The notes below the pieces were generated by a model that worked only from the letters and a program-made list of their open reading frames with translations, was not told the DNA's origin and did no database searches. From NCBI GenBank assembly GCA_947179155.2, contig OX359273.1, positions 38,547,023 through 38,611,022 on the forward strand: a stretch of 64,000 nucleotides of DNA, written 5' to 3'. The stretch comes from Hedera helix (taxonomy: Eukaryota; Streptophyta; Magnoliopsida; Apiales; Araliaceae). The translations under genes were made by a program, and so were the position numbers. This document shows positions 23,996-35,204 of this stretch, piece after piece (within the stretch, counting starts at the first letter, position 1; each line of letters starts with the position of its first letter).

Positions 23996-24485
23996 CAGTA
24001 GTAACGTACCAATGATTTCTATAAGAATAGTATTTTCGATAGACTGCAGTTTCCACGATAGTGACTAACTTAACCTGAATTCCTCTAAATTGTAACGCCC
24101 AAAAGTATAGAAACATCATTTTTAAATAATCTTGAAAATCATAGCCGGAACACCATAAATCCCAAAGACTGATATGAAAAGTCCATATATTCTGATCCTT
24201 TGTTATCGAGCATAACCAAGTTATATGATCCTTCCAATTAATGATCAAATTAAAGGCAATAATTTCTGCAAGTTCATTACATCCTTTAATTGCTTCTAAG
24301 AAAGGATCTGGAACGACTTTCGTAGAGCTTTCACCTTCATCCTTACTGGATAGAACACGCATAATTTTTGCCTTAGGCAAATGATTCAACTCTGAGTTTG
24401 TAAGAAGATTATTCGTCGCCTCTTGTTTTGCAGCTACATTTGTTTCGGTCATTTCATAGTTAACCTCCTGATTTCCAGATGCCAT
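23850..24485 (-). CDS. Unrecognised ORF in the gag position of the Gypsy element
   Basis: 211 codons, starting MASGNQEVNYEMTETNVAA about 185 bases after the primer-binding site, so it is the first frame of the element's RNA. N-terminal 55 residues are polar; the middle (about 80-140) is rich in Trp, Phe and Tyr (ITWLCSITKDQNIWTFHISL); the end is acidic (EIREDPNEVLGIRFDDNSQE). No CCHC zinc knuckle and no recognisable capsid motif is seen. It may be a much-altered gag, a captured host or other sequence, or a chance frame. The length and codon openness in an AT-rich setting make chance less likely but do not exclude it. Confidence 0.45.
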   Translation of the reverse strand: MASGNQEVNYEMTETNVAAKQEATNNLLTNSELNHLPKAKIMRVLSSKDEGESSTKVVPDPFLEAIKGCNELAEIIAFNLIINWKDHITWLCSITKDQNIWTFHISLWDLWCSGYDFQDYLKMMFLYFWALQFRGIQVKLVTIVETAVYRKYYSYRNHWYVTTDEVEESEKQFVRELFSGIPTVEIREDPNEVLGIRFDDNSQETEGGDNW

Positions 24486-24670
24486 ACTTAACTGTGGTCA
24501 CAAAATAGATGTTAGTTCAAATAAACTGACTCATCACTTCATGTCCCTATATTCAAATCAACTCATTAGATAATAAAATCTAATTTAGGTGGGACACACT
24601 AGTGACTGATTATATTCGTCTCTCCCCTCCTAGTTCTACCCCAGATCTCCATTAAAGACCATATCCCTAA

Positions 24671-24683
24671 GCTCTGATGCCAA
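24671..24683 (-). other. Primer-binding site, tRNA-iMet type
   Basis: On the minus strand the base after the LTR begins TTGGCATCAGAGC. This matches the usual plant PBS TGGTATCAGAGC, complementary to the 3' end of initiator tRNA-Met, with one mismatch. Confidence 0.8.
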
Positions 24684-24684
24684 C

Positions 24685-27600
24685 TGTGACGCCCCCAAAT
24701 CTGAGCCCACACAGCCCAAACTTGAGTCGTCAAAAGACTACAACAAAATTATTACAATGAAATACAACGTACAACAATACAGTGGATAATACAACACAAC
24801 TAAGTCTTCATTATTATTGCCACACTATTTTATAACACGTGAAGACTACGACAGCTATTCCTCAGACTCTCACTCCATCCCCCGGCTAGACCCTGTTACG
24901 TTTTCATCTCCTGTTGAAAAACAATGGAACAAAAGAAAGGGTGAGCTCAAATAGCCCAGTAAGAAATATCATGACTAAGATAATGACGAATAAATTATCA
25001 TTAGCCTTCAACAGTTGAGTTCTTGATAGAATACAATAGACTACAAGGTTTATATCAAAAACTGTAGTTAAATTCTTAAACAATGTTCAGATCAATAATA
25101 GCAGCGGAATGAGCAATCTATTAGAAGAATAATGCAGACTATAATGTCCACTCGCTTCTCTCTTTTGTAAAAATATCATCAACTTTTATCATCTGAAATA
25201 CCATTAGTCATGATAATAAAAATTCACAGTTCCTGATCATAATCATGCAGATCAACAGTTCATATTTGCACTACGGGCCAAAGACATTAAATATAACACC
25301 AACGGTCATGATTATACCAGATTCAGCCTTTGGTAATAATCATACCAATCAACAGTTCATCTTTGCACTACGGGCCAAAGATATTCAATAAAGCACCAAC
25401 GGTCATGATTATACCAGATTCAGCCTTTGGTCATAATCATACCAACCAACAGTTCATCTTTGCACTACGGGCCAAAGAGAACATTCACCACGTGCCATAA
25501 AAGACACCGAACAGATGTATCGCCTTTAACATAGTATATCGCCTTTAACCTATCATCTGTTCAACAATTATATCACATCTGTGCCCCCGGCCACAGATAT
25601 TCACAACAGTTTGATTCTTGATGATTAATACAAATAACAGTGATACAAATGATGAACAGAAGAACAGGATAAACAATAAGTATCAGAAGTTTACTTTGTG
25701 CAGATTCAAATAATGTCCAAATTGCCAACATGATGTGGAGTGAAATTTAAAAATGATATTCAAGATCCACAGTTCAGAATAACGGTTACAGTTCAATAGA
25801 AAGGTTCACGTAAATAGGAAGGTTCAGTTGAAATAATGAAGTTCAACTATTATGGAACATATAATATTTTCAGGAATTATAGAAGCAATAGTTCCATAAT
25901 AAGTTTCGATTTAGGAGTATGAAAGAAAATAATATCCCTTACCGTAGCAGGTTTGATTAACAAACGGTGAAGGAAATTAATATCCCTTACCATAGTAAGT
26001 TTGAATAATGGAAGATGAAAAAGATGGTATCCCTTATGAGTATAAAGGAAAATGATATCACTTACGAATATGGAATAAAAGTGTCATGTGATAATTCGTG
26101 TAGACAAATTATTTCCACACGAGACAAATAAAAAGGGTTATTCACCCACAGGCGATAATCCGCACCGTAAGGTTATTCCCATCAATTTGAATACGAATAG
26201 TTATTCACCAAACAGGCGATAATCCGCGCCGTAAGGTTATTCCCGTCAATTTGAATACGAAGAGTTATTCACCAAACAGGCGATAATCCGCACCGTAAGG
26301 TTATTCTCAAAGATTAATAAGGAATGAATAAAAAAGGTTATTCACCAACAGGCGGTAAACCGCGCCGTAAGGTTATTCCCACAATTTAATACATGGAAGT
26401 AAATGGCACAAGAAAGAAACGATATTATTTTCGAGAATCAAAGAATGATAATCCCTTCAAGTAAGAAAGAAAATAATATCCATTTATGATGATGAAAAGA
26501 GTGATACCCCTTACCGTAGTAAGTTTAAATAATAGAAGATGAAAGAATATGATATTCCTTACCACAGTAAATTTAAGAGTTTGAAATGAATGGTATTCCT
26601 TACCTTAACACGTGACTGGATATTGATTTAAATGAGGTTGATCAACCTATATATATTTTTAATAAAATTAGTAATTACCACATATAAATTTCAAAGTGTA
26701 TGATCACTCGTATAATATGAACTATCAAAATTATATATATTTAACATAATTTTTGTAGTATAATATAACTACTTTAAAATAGTTTTTAAAATAATATTCC
26801 AAAATAAATCTTCCAAAGAAAGCTTTTAAAAATGAATCTTCTCAAATAAGAGTCTTCTAAGGGAAGATTTGTGAATACCGTGAAAAATAGGAATTTATGA
26901 AATTATTACTCTTTAATAAAAGACTTACTTGAAAAATTCCTGCACTCCTTTTGACTTTCAAACACTCAAAATAACCTTACTATTCTCAGAGAAAACTCAT
27001 AAAATTCTTATAGAAAAATTCTATGTTTTAAGTGTGATTTTTCTATTCAGCTGAACAAGCTATTTATAGGAGAAAAGAAGTTACTATGCACGGTAGGTGA
27101 AATAAAAATTTTCAGCAGAGGCTGCGCAGCAGCCTCCACCAACTCTTCAGCAATTCTCACATTTCTCACATTTCATGTGGGCCCCACAATGGGTCCCACA
27201 TGTTTCTTACTATTCACTTACTATTCACGTCACTATTCACGTTACTATTTCAAATAGTAAAATTAATTATTTTTTTTTTTTTATTTTTATTTATTCTTCC
27301 TGTGAGTCCAACATATAAAATAATGTTACCACAATAATGTAAGAAACACGTTACATATTTTTATTAATTTAATAATATAAATTATAGTGTATTTGCTACT
27401 GTGACAATTATTAGATTCAATAATTTTAAACTACAGTGCACCAACAATTATTGACTCGATGATATGAAATACAGTGTAATGACAATTATTGAATCAATAA
27501 TGCAAAATACTGTGTAGCAACAATAATTGAATTGATAATATAAAATATTATGCAGTGACAATTATTGATGAAATGATGCGTAACAATTACGGTGTCAATT

Positions 27601-28012
27601 ATCAGACCAATAATATGAGACACTGTGCAATACCGTGTGCTACTGTAGAGTACCGTGTGCTACAGAAAATACCATAAATTACCGTATGCTACTATTCTTT
27701 TATCACCGGTATTTTAACAGTTAACACCGTTGACTATTTTTATTTAAAAAGGTTACTTCTGTCGTTTTCTATATCCGACAAATATTCCGTTGTGGGGTCC
27801 ACAAATAATTTGTTATTTCGGCGCCGTCGTACGGCCCGAATATTCCCCGACAAAACGAATATTCCCCGACAAAAAGAATATTGTCCGACAAAATAAAATT
27901 TGCACATAACATCCTTAACTTTCAATTTTGTCAATTTAACCATTTACTATTTCAGGAAAAATATATATGAAGAAAAATTAAATTTTGTATTTCATAAATT
28001 CGGGGTCTTACA
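24685..28012 (-). repeat. 5' LTR of the full-length Gypsy element
   Basis: 3328 bp, nearly identical to the 3' LTR. Differences noticed by eye: four single-base changes, one 12-bp ACTATTCACGTC unit fewer (about 27230) and a longer T run near 27270. It drives the element on the minus strand. Confidence 0.95.
27061..27068 (-). promoter_or_regulatory. LTR core promoter TATA box
   Basis: TATAAATA on the minus strand inside CTCCTATAAATAGC, about 950 bases into the LTR. The same box occurs at 20165-20172, at 29231-29238 (plus strand) and at 33028-33035, in each related LTR at a comparable place. Confidence 0.7.
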
Positions 28013-28369
28013 AAAATGTCCTTTATTAAGAAGAACATTAAAAAAATAAAAGAGAAAATTTCTGTGACACCCCCAAATCGGGCCCACACCACCCAATTTG
28101 ATTCGTCAAAAGATTACAACAAAATTATTACAATATACTGTATAATACCCAATAATACACAACTAAGTCTTCACAATTATTACTATTCTACAATACAGTG
28201 AATACTATTATAACAACTATCTCGGACCATTACTCCATTCCCCTTTCCTCCCCGCTAGTCCCGGCTACGCTCTCATTTCTTGAACAATTGAACAAAAAGG
28301 AAAGGGTGAGCTCAAATAGCCCAGTAAGAAATATCATGACTAAGATAATGGAAAAAAAATTATTCTTAG

Positions 28370-31300
28370 TGTAAGACCCTGAATTTTATGAAATACAAAA
28401 TTTAATTTTTCTTCATATATATATTTTTTTTCTGAAACAGTAAGTGGTTAAATTGATAAAATTAAAAGTTAAGGATGTTATGTGCAAATTTTATTTTGTC
28501 TGACAATATTCGTTTTGTCGGGGAATATTCGTGTCGTACGTCGACGCCGAAATAACTAATTATTGGTGGACTCCACAACGGAATATTTGTCGGATATAGA
28601 AAACGACAGAAGTAACCTTTTTAAATAAAAATAGTCAACGGTGTTAACTGTTAAAATACCGGTGATAAAAGAATAGTAGCATACGGTAATTTATGGTATT
28701 TTATTGTAGCACACGATATTTTATAGTAACACACAGTGTTGCACAATATCTCATATTATTGATCTGATAACGTGGTCATTGCACAGTATTCATCAATAAT
28801 TGTTGTTGCACAATATTTTGCATTATTGATTTAATAATTGTCATTACACTGTATTTCATATCATTAACTCAATAATTGTTGGTGCACTGCAGTTAAAATT
28901 ATTAAACCTAATAATTGTCACAGTAGCAAATACACTGTAATTTATATTATTAAATTAATAATAATCTGTAACGTGTTTATTACATTATTGTTGAATTATT
29001 GTTGTAGCATTATTTTATTTTATATGCAGGACCCGCATGAAGAAAAAAATAAAAAAAATAATTATTATTTTATGTGAATAGTAACGTGAATAGTACGTGG
29101 ACCCACTGTGGGGCCCACATGAAGAATAAAAATTTGGAAAATGGGTTGGTGAAGGAAAAACAGCGTGGGCGGCTGCTGCTGCGTGCTGAATTTTTCAGCC
29201 ACCTACCACGCATAGTAACTTCTTTTCTCCTATAAATAGCTTGCTCAGCTGAATAGAAAAATCACACCTAAAACATAAAAAATTTCTATAAGAATTTTAT
29301 GAGTTTTCTCTGAGAATAGTAAGGTTATCTTTAGAGTTTGAAAGCCAAAAGGAGTGCAGGAATTTTTCAAGTGAGTCTTTTATTAAAGAGTAGTAATTTC
29401 ATAAATTCCTATTTTTCACGATATTCACATATCTTCCTTTAGAAGACTTCGAGAAAATTTATTTTTAAAAGCTTTTTTTGGAAGATTTATTTTAGAATAT
29501 TATTTTAAAAACTATTTAAAAATAGTTATCTTATACTACAAAAATTATGTTAAATATATATAATTTTGATAGTTCATACTATACGAGTTATCATACACTT
29601 TGAAATGTATATGTGGTAATTACTAATTTTGTTATAAATATATAGGTTGATCAACCTTATTTAAATCAATATCTAGTCACGTGTTAAGGTAAGGATTATC
29701 ATCTTCTTTCATATTCTATTATTTAAACTTACCACGGTAAGAGATTATCATTTTTTGATTTTCGAAAATAATATCGTTTCTTTCTTACTCATAAGATATG
29801 TCATTTATTTTCATGTATTAAATTGTGGGATTATCATTTTTTGATTCTCGAAAATAATATCGTTTCTTTCTTACTCATAAGATATGTCATTTATTTTCAT
29901 GTATTAAATTGTGGGAATAACTTTACGGCGCGGATTACCGCCTGTTGGTGAATAACCTTTCGTATTCATACCTTATTAATCTTTTAGAATAACCTTACGG
30001 CGCGGATTACCGCCTGTTTGGTGAATAACTCTTCGTATTCAAATTTCATTAAATTGTGGGAATAACTTTATTGCGCGAATTACCGCATGTTGGTGAATAA
30101 CCCTTTGAATTTATTTCTTATTTGTCTCTTGTAGAAATAATTTGTCTACACGAATTATCACATGACACTTTTATTCCATATTCGTTTGTAATATAATTTT
30201 CTTTCATATTCATAAGTGATATTATTTTCCTTTATACTCATAAGGGATACCATCTTTTCATCTTCCATTATTCAAACTTACTATGGTAAGGGATATTAAT
30301 TTTCTTCACCTTTTGTTAATCAAACCTGCTACGGTAATGGATATTATTTTCTTTCACACACTTAAATCGAAACTTATTATGAAACTATTACTTCTATAAT
30401 TCTTGAAAATATTATATGATTCATAATAGTTGCACTTCATCATTTCAATTGAACTTTCCTATTTTCTGAACCTTTCTATTGAACTGTAACCGTTATTCTG
30501 AACTGTGGATCTTGAATATCATTTTTGAATTTCACTCCACATCATGTTGACAATTTGGACATTATTTGAATCTGCATAAAGTAAACTTCTGATACTTATT
30601 GTTTATCCTGTTTCTTCTGTTCATCATTTATATCATTCTAATCATCCAAAATTAAGTTGTTGTGAATATCTGTGGCCGGGGGCACATATGCGATATAATT
30701 GTTGAACAGATGATAGGTTAAAGATGATATAATAGGTTAAAGACGATACATCTGTTCGGTGTCTTTTATGTTACGTGGTGAATGTTCTTTTTGACCCGTA
30801 GTGCAAAGATGAACTGTTGTTTTGTATGATTATGACAAAAGACTGAATCTGGTATAATCATGACCGTTGGTGTTATATTGAATATCTTTGGCCCGTAGTG
30901 CAAAGATGAACTGTTGTTTGGTATGATTATGACCAAAGGCTGAATCTGGTATAATCATGACCGTTGGTGTTATATTGAATATCTTTGGCCCGTAGTGCAA
31001 AGATGAACTGTTGATCTGCATGATTATAACCAGGAATTGTGAATTTGTATTATCTTGACTAATGGTATTTCAGATGATAAAAGTTGATGATGTTTTTCCT
31101 AAATAGAGAAGCGAGTGGACATTATAGTCTGCATTATTCTTCTAATAGATTGCTCATTCCGTTGCTATTATTGATCTGAACATTGTTCAAGAATTTAACT
31201 GCAGTTTTTGATATAAACTTTGTAGTCTATTGTATTATATCAAGAACTCAACTGTTGAAGGCTAATGATAATTTATTCGTCATTATCTTAGTCATGATAT

Positions 31301-31582
31301 TTCTTACTGGGCTATTTGAGCTGACCCTTTCTTTTTGTTCCATTATTTTTCAACAGGAGATGAGAACGTAGCTGGGTCTAGCCGGGGGATGGAGTGAGAG
31401 TCCGAGGGATAGCTATTGTAGTCTTCACGTGTTGTAAAATAGTTTGGCAATAATAGTGAAGACTTAGTTGTGTCTTAGTATACACTGTATTGTTAAATGT
31501 TGTAATATCTTATAATCATTTTGTTGTAGTCTTTTGATAACTCAAGTTTTGGCTGTGTGGGCCCAGATTTGGGGGTGTCGCA
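28370..31582 (+). mobile_element. Second solo LTR, opposite orientation, nested in the first
   Basis: Begins TGTAAGACCC and ends GGGTGTCGCA, with perfect duplication CTTAG on both sides (28365-28369, 31583-31587). 3213 bp, same family as the full-length element but in reverse orientation. TATA box at 29231-29238. An internal 108-bp-type duplication near 29765-29920 repeats GATTATCATTTTTTGATT and the TCGAAAATAATATCG text. Confidence 0.93.
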
Positions 31583-32617
31583 CTTAGCATTCAACAATTG
31601 AGTTTTTAATCGAATATAATAGACAACAAGTTTTAAATCAACAACTGCAGTTGAGTTGTTAATAGAGTAATATAAACAACAAGATTTAAATCAACAACAA
31701 CAGTAAGTTCTTAAACAAAGTTCAACTGCAGTGAAATAACCACCACTAAGAGAATCAAGTAGATGATGATGTCTACTAGCCTTTCTTTTTAAGAAAATTA
31801 TCATCAACTTTTATCATTAGAAACACCACTGGTGATGATCATGCCAAACAACAGTTCTTCTTTGCCTCCGGCCAAAGAGAACATTCATCATGTGTCCTTG
31901 TCATCCGATCAATGACATCTAACAATTATATCGCATTTATCCTATATCGCTTTTAACCTATATCGCCTTTAACTTATCATCTGTGCCCTAGGCCACAGAT
32001 ATTCAGAACAATCTGATACTTGATGATTGAAATAACAACAGAGATATAAATAATGAACAGAAGAAACAAGATAAACAATAACATGAGGAGTTAACTAATT
32101 TAACTTTGTCCAGATTCAAATAATGTCCAAATTCTCAACGTGATATATAGAAAAATGTGTTCAAGTCCAAGAGTAATGTCCAAGATCTACAGGGAAGAAG
32201 TTCAACGATAAGGTTTACGGTATAAGGAATTAGTCCATAAGTTCACAGTTCAAATAAATGTCCATAGTTCAAAAATTCAGGGTTCATAAGTTCACAGTTC
32301 AAATATGACGATGAAAATTTAATAGGAATTTTCTTGTCAAAGGGTATTGAATGAAGTGCAAACTATTAAGGGAATATTAATGAATTATTAATTCACAATT
32401 TTCACCGTTTAATAACATTAGAGGTACAAATGAGATACTTTCTTACCGTAGTAAGTTTAAGTGATAGAAGATAAAAAAGATGGTATCTTTTACAAGTAAG
32501 AAATTATGATAATGAAAATAATGATACCCCTTACCGTAATAAATTTAAGAGTTTGAAAGAAATTGATATCCCTTACCTTATCTCATGACTAAATATAGAT
32601 TTTATGAGGTTGATCAA

Positions 32618-32618
<1 letters not shown>

Positions 32619-32658
<40 letters not shown>
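32619..32658. repeat. (AT)n microsatellite in the outer solo LTR
   Basis: About 40 bp of pure AT dinucleotide following ATCAACCT; the other LTR copies have only a short TATATA here. Confidence 0.95.
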
Positions 32659-32661
<3 letters not shown>

Positions 32662-33159
32662 TAATTTAATTAGTAAGCAATACATACCAATTTTATGTAT
32701 ATAAAATTATCAAAGTGATTATATAGTATACTTCAAAATAATTTTTAAATAAAATAATTTTTCAAAATAAAATCTTTCAAATGAAGTTTTTTCAAAATAA
32801 ATATTCTAATAGAAGAGTCTTCTAAAGAAAAAGTTGTAAGCTAATGTGTGTGTGTGTTTATATAACTTTTATAAAAAAATTTACTTGAACAATACTCGTA
32901 CCCTTTCAGATCTTTAACGCTTAAGATACTTTTAATACACTCAGGGAGACACTTATACTAAGAAATATTTAGAGAGTGTAAAGAAGATTGAGTGATGAAT
33001 GTATGAAATTTCTTATGCTAAGCCCCCTATTTATAGCCAGGGCTTAACCAACTTTTTCACACACACGTTACACATTTTAATCTCATCTTTTAATCTGAAA
33101 CCATTCATCAACCAACACACATTTCACACTTTAATCTGTACCGTTCGTTAACTAACACG

Positions 33160-33292
33160 CGTTTCACGCCTACACGTGTTACACATTTACACGCGTTACA
33201 CACTTACGCGTGTTACACACTTACGCGTGTTACACACTTATACGCGTTACACATTTACACGTATTACACACTTACACGCGTTACACATTTTT
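33160..33292. repeat. Tandem array of about 18-bp units with ACGCGT/ACGTGT cores
   Basis: Seven or so units of the form ACACACTTACGCGTGTT or TTACACGCGTTACACAT. It lies upstream, in the minus sense, of this LTR's TATA box at 33028-33035, in the place where the full-length element has its ACTATTCACGT units. Confidence 0.85.
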
Positions 33293-34212
33293 ATATTATT
33301 TTATTGATTTAATATCCCAATTATTAAACATACATTATTTTAAATAAATCTGTCTAACTGTTTAATATCCGTGACTACTACTGTAACAATTATTGACCCA
33401 ATAATGCAAGATACTGTGCATTATGACAATTATTAATTCAATAATATGGAACGCTGTGCAATTAATAATGTAAAATATTGTGTAATGACAATTATTGATT
33501 CAATAATGTAAAATGATGTGTAATGATAATTATTGGTTCAATAATATAAAATGTTGTGTAATGACAATTATTGATGAAATACTATACAATAGACACTTTA
33601 TCTGTTCAATAATTTAAATATTGTGTAATACCGTGTGCTGCTATGCAATATCATGTGCTACTATAAAATACTGTGTGCTACAGTAAAATACCATATGTTA
33701 CCATACTTTTATTATCGAGTATTTTAACAGTTAAAAGTGATAATACCGTTGATCATTTTTATTTAGAAAGACTACTGCTGTCGTTTTCTACATCCGATAA
33801 TATTTCGTTGTAAGGTCCACCCATAACTGAATATTTCGGCGCCGTCGTACGAATATTCCCCAACAAAACAAATTTTGTCTGACATAAATTTTTTGCACAT
33901 AACATCCCTTAACTTTAATTTTTATTAATTTAACATCTTACTATTAAGCAAAAAATTATGAGAAAAATTTAAAATCTATTTATTAAAATTCAGAGTCTTA
34001 CAATTTCTGTCATTTCATTTATGTTGACCGACTTAAAAAAATAACTTATAAGTTATTTTTTTAAGCCACCAAAAAATACTTATTTTTTTTGACTCTTTTT
34101 TAACTTATAAATAAAAAAAAAGTCGTTCCCGAATAATTTTTTTTAACTTAACTATTTATAAGTTGGGTTGACCAACTTATAAGTAATTGCCGAATATGCT
34201 CTAAATTTATTA

Positions 34213-35204
34213 AAATTTTAAGTTATAAATTTACAAAAATTTTAACTTTTAAGTAAAAAAAAAATAAGATATTCCCGCACGTACGTACATTTACAAAAAT
34301 CAAACCCATTTTGAAGCCGAAGCTCCAAAGTTCCTGTTAGCAGCCAGCGAAGATGTCGCCGCCTACACATCAATGAAGATGGTGAGTATAACTGCTATTA
34401 GGACTTTCTGATTTCACTTTGCTATTATTTTTCTCCAACACTTGAAACGGGTCTGATACGGCACCTATTTTATTTATGTTCCGTGCTTCTCAAGAGTTTG
34501 AGATAACGATTGATTGTTCATGGGTCTTCATCTTTGGCCCACTTCTTGGCGTTTCATACTTATATGATGATGACCTTTGGTCATTAGTAGAAAATTTACC
34601 ACAGAGAGATATTCAATGGTACCTTACCAGCTTTGAATTTTCGGGATGGCTAATTAAATACTCGCTCAGTCCGGAAAAAGAGTCCTATTTATAAAATTTT
34701 AAAGATAAATTTTTCTGCTATTTTTACTCATAAAAGGGAATAGTTTATACGTAAATGACGAATTTGGATTGCGACTAATTAATTTGGATTGCGATCATGT
34801 GTAATTTTAAGCATAAGATTGAATAATAATGTCTAATTCACTTTTTTTATTCCTTCCTATATATTCATATGATTAAATTTGTCGTCCTGTATAACAATAA
34901 TCTACCCATAAATATAGTTTAGATATAGTTCAGATGGTGAACTTAGAATATTGTATTATTTTATACTATTCTTAAAAGGAAATAAAAAAATTTTTGGAAC
35001 ACAAATTTTTGGGAAATAAGATTTTTTTGGAACATAATTTTTTGACAAATGAGAGCCCTTTTTGGCGGAACGGAGGCCAGTAACAGACTGCCTGCTGACT
35101 CATTCACTAGAATTCGACCAAGTCACTATCAAAAGAAATTCTTTTGACGACTCACCTGAGATATGTGTATATAGGCTACGGTGAAAGAGCAACGAGGGTA
35201 TCAA
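34213..35204 (+). promoter_or_regulatory. Upstream region of receptor kinase B
   Basis: 34290-34690 matches 43340-43740 before copy C (AAACCCATTTTGAAG, GTCxCCGCCTACACATCAA, TTGAGATAACGATTxATTGTTCATGG), so it belongs to the duplicated unit. Nearer the gene are TTTTGACGACTCACCTGAG (a TTGAC W-box-like core) and GTGTATATAGGC at 35166-35177, a possible TATA box that sits oddly close to the ATG. No separate gene seen. Confidence 0.45.

Larger units (their letters stand above)
17789..28012 (-). mobile_element. Full-length but defective Ty3/Gypsy (chromovirus, Tekay/Del-like) retrotransposon
   Basis: Two LTRs (17789-21127 and 24685-28012), each TG...CA on the minus strand (TGTAAGACCCC...GGGCGTCACA), are flanked by a perfect 5-bp duplication AAAAT (17784-17788, 28013-28017). 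Order on the minus strand is LTR, PBS, unknown ORF, aspartic protease, RNase H remnant, integrase with chromodomain-like tail, polypurine tract, LTR, i.e. the Gypsy order. The reverse transcriptase catalytic part is missing between 23207 and about 23165, and no gag with a zinc knuckle is seen. LTRs differ by only about four substitutions and two indels by eye, so the insertion is recent. Clade is judged from LTR length and the C-terminal VKVLWRNQ..EEMTWE motif. Confidence 0.93.
28063..34002 (-). mobile_element. Solo LTR of a related Gypsy family (interrupted)
   Basis: Plus-strand ends TGTGACACCCCC and GAGTCTTACA are flanked by a perfect 5-bp duplication ATTTC (28058-28062, 34003-34007). Taking out the inner solo LTR leaves about 2.7 kb. 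It shares the leader block, AAGGGTGAGCTCAAATAGCC, the 97-bp-type motifs and the terminal block with the full-length element, but is clearly more diverged. It has no internal domain and was formed by LTR-LTR recombination. Confidence 0.9.
17236..34212. repeat. Foldback MITE-like element split by nested LTR insertions
   Basis: The left end GAGCCTGTTC..GGTCAACCCAACTT (17236-17283) is mirrored at the right end by AAGTTGGGTTGACCAACTTA..GAATATGCTC (34160-34212). Between them are repeats of ACTTATAAGT, TTCGGCATCACTTTTACTTA and GTGGATATGTTCGGCTAATA in both orientations (17300-17788), the 50-bp island 28013-28062 and the right arm 34003-34212. Joined, the element is about 0.8 kb. A second copy is at 56581-57016. 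Superfamily not settled. Confidence 0.75.
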
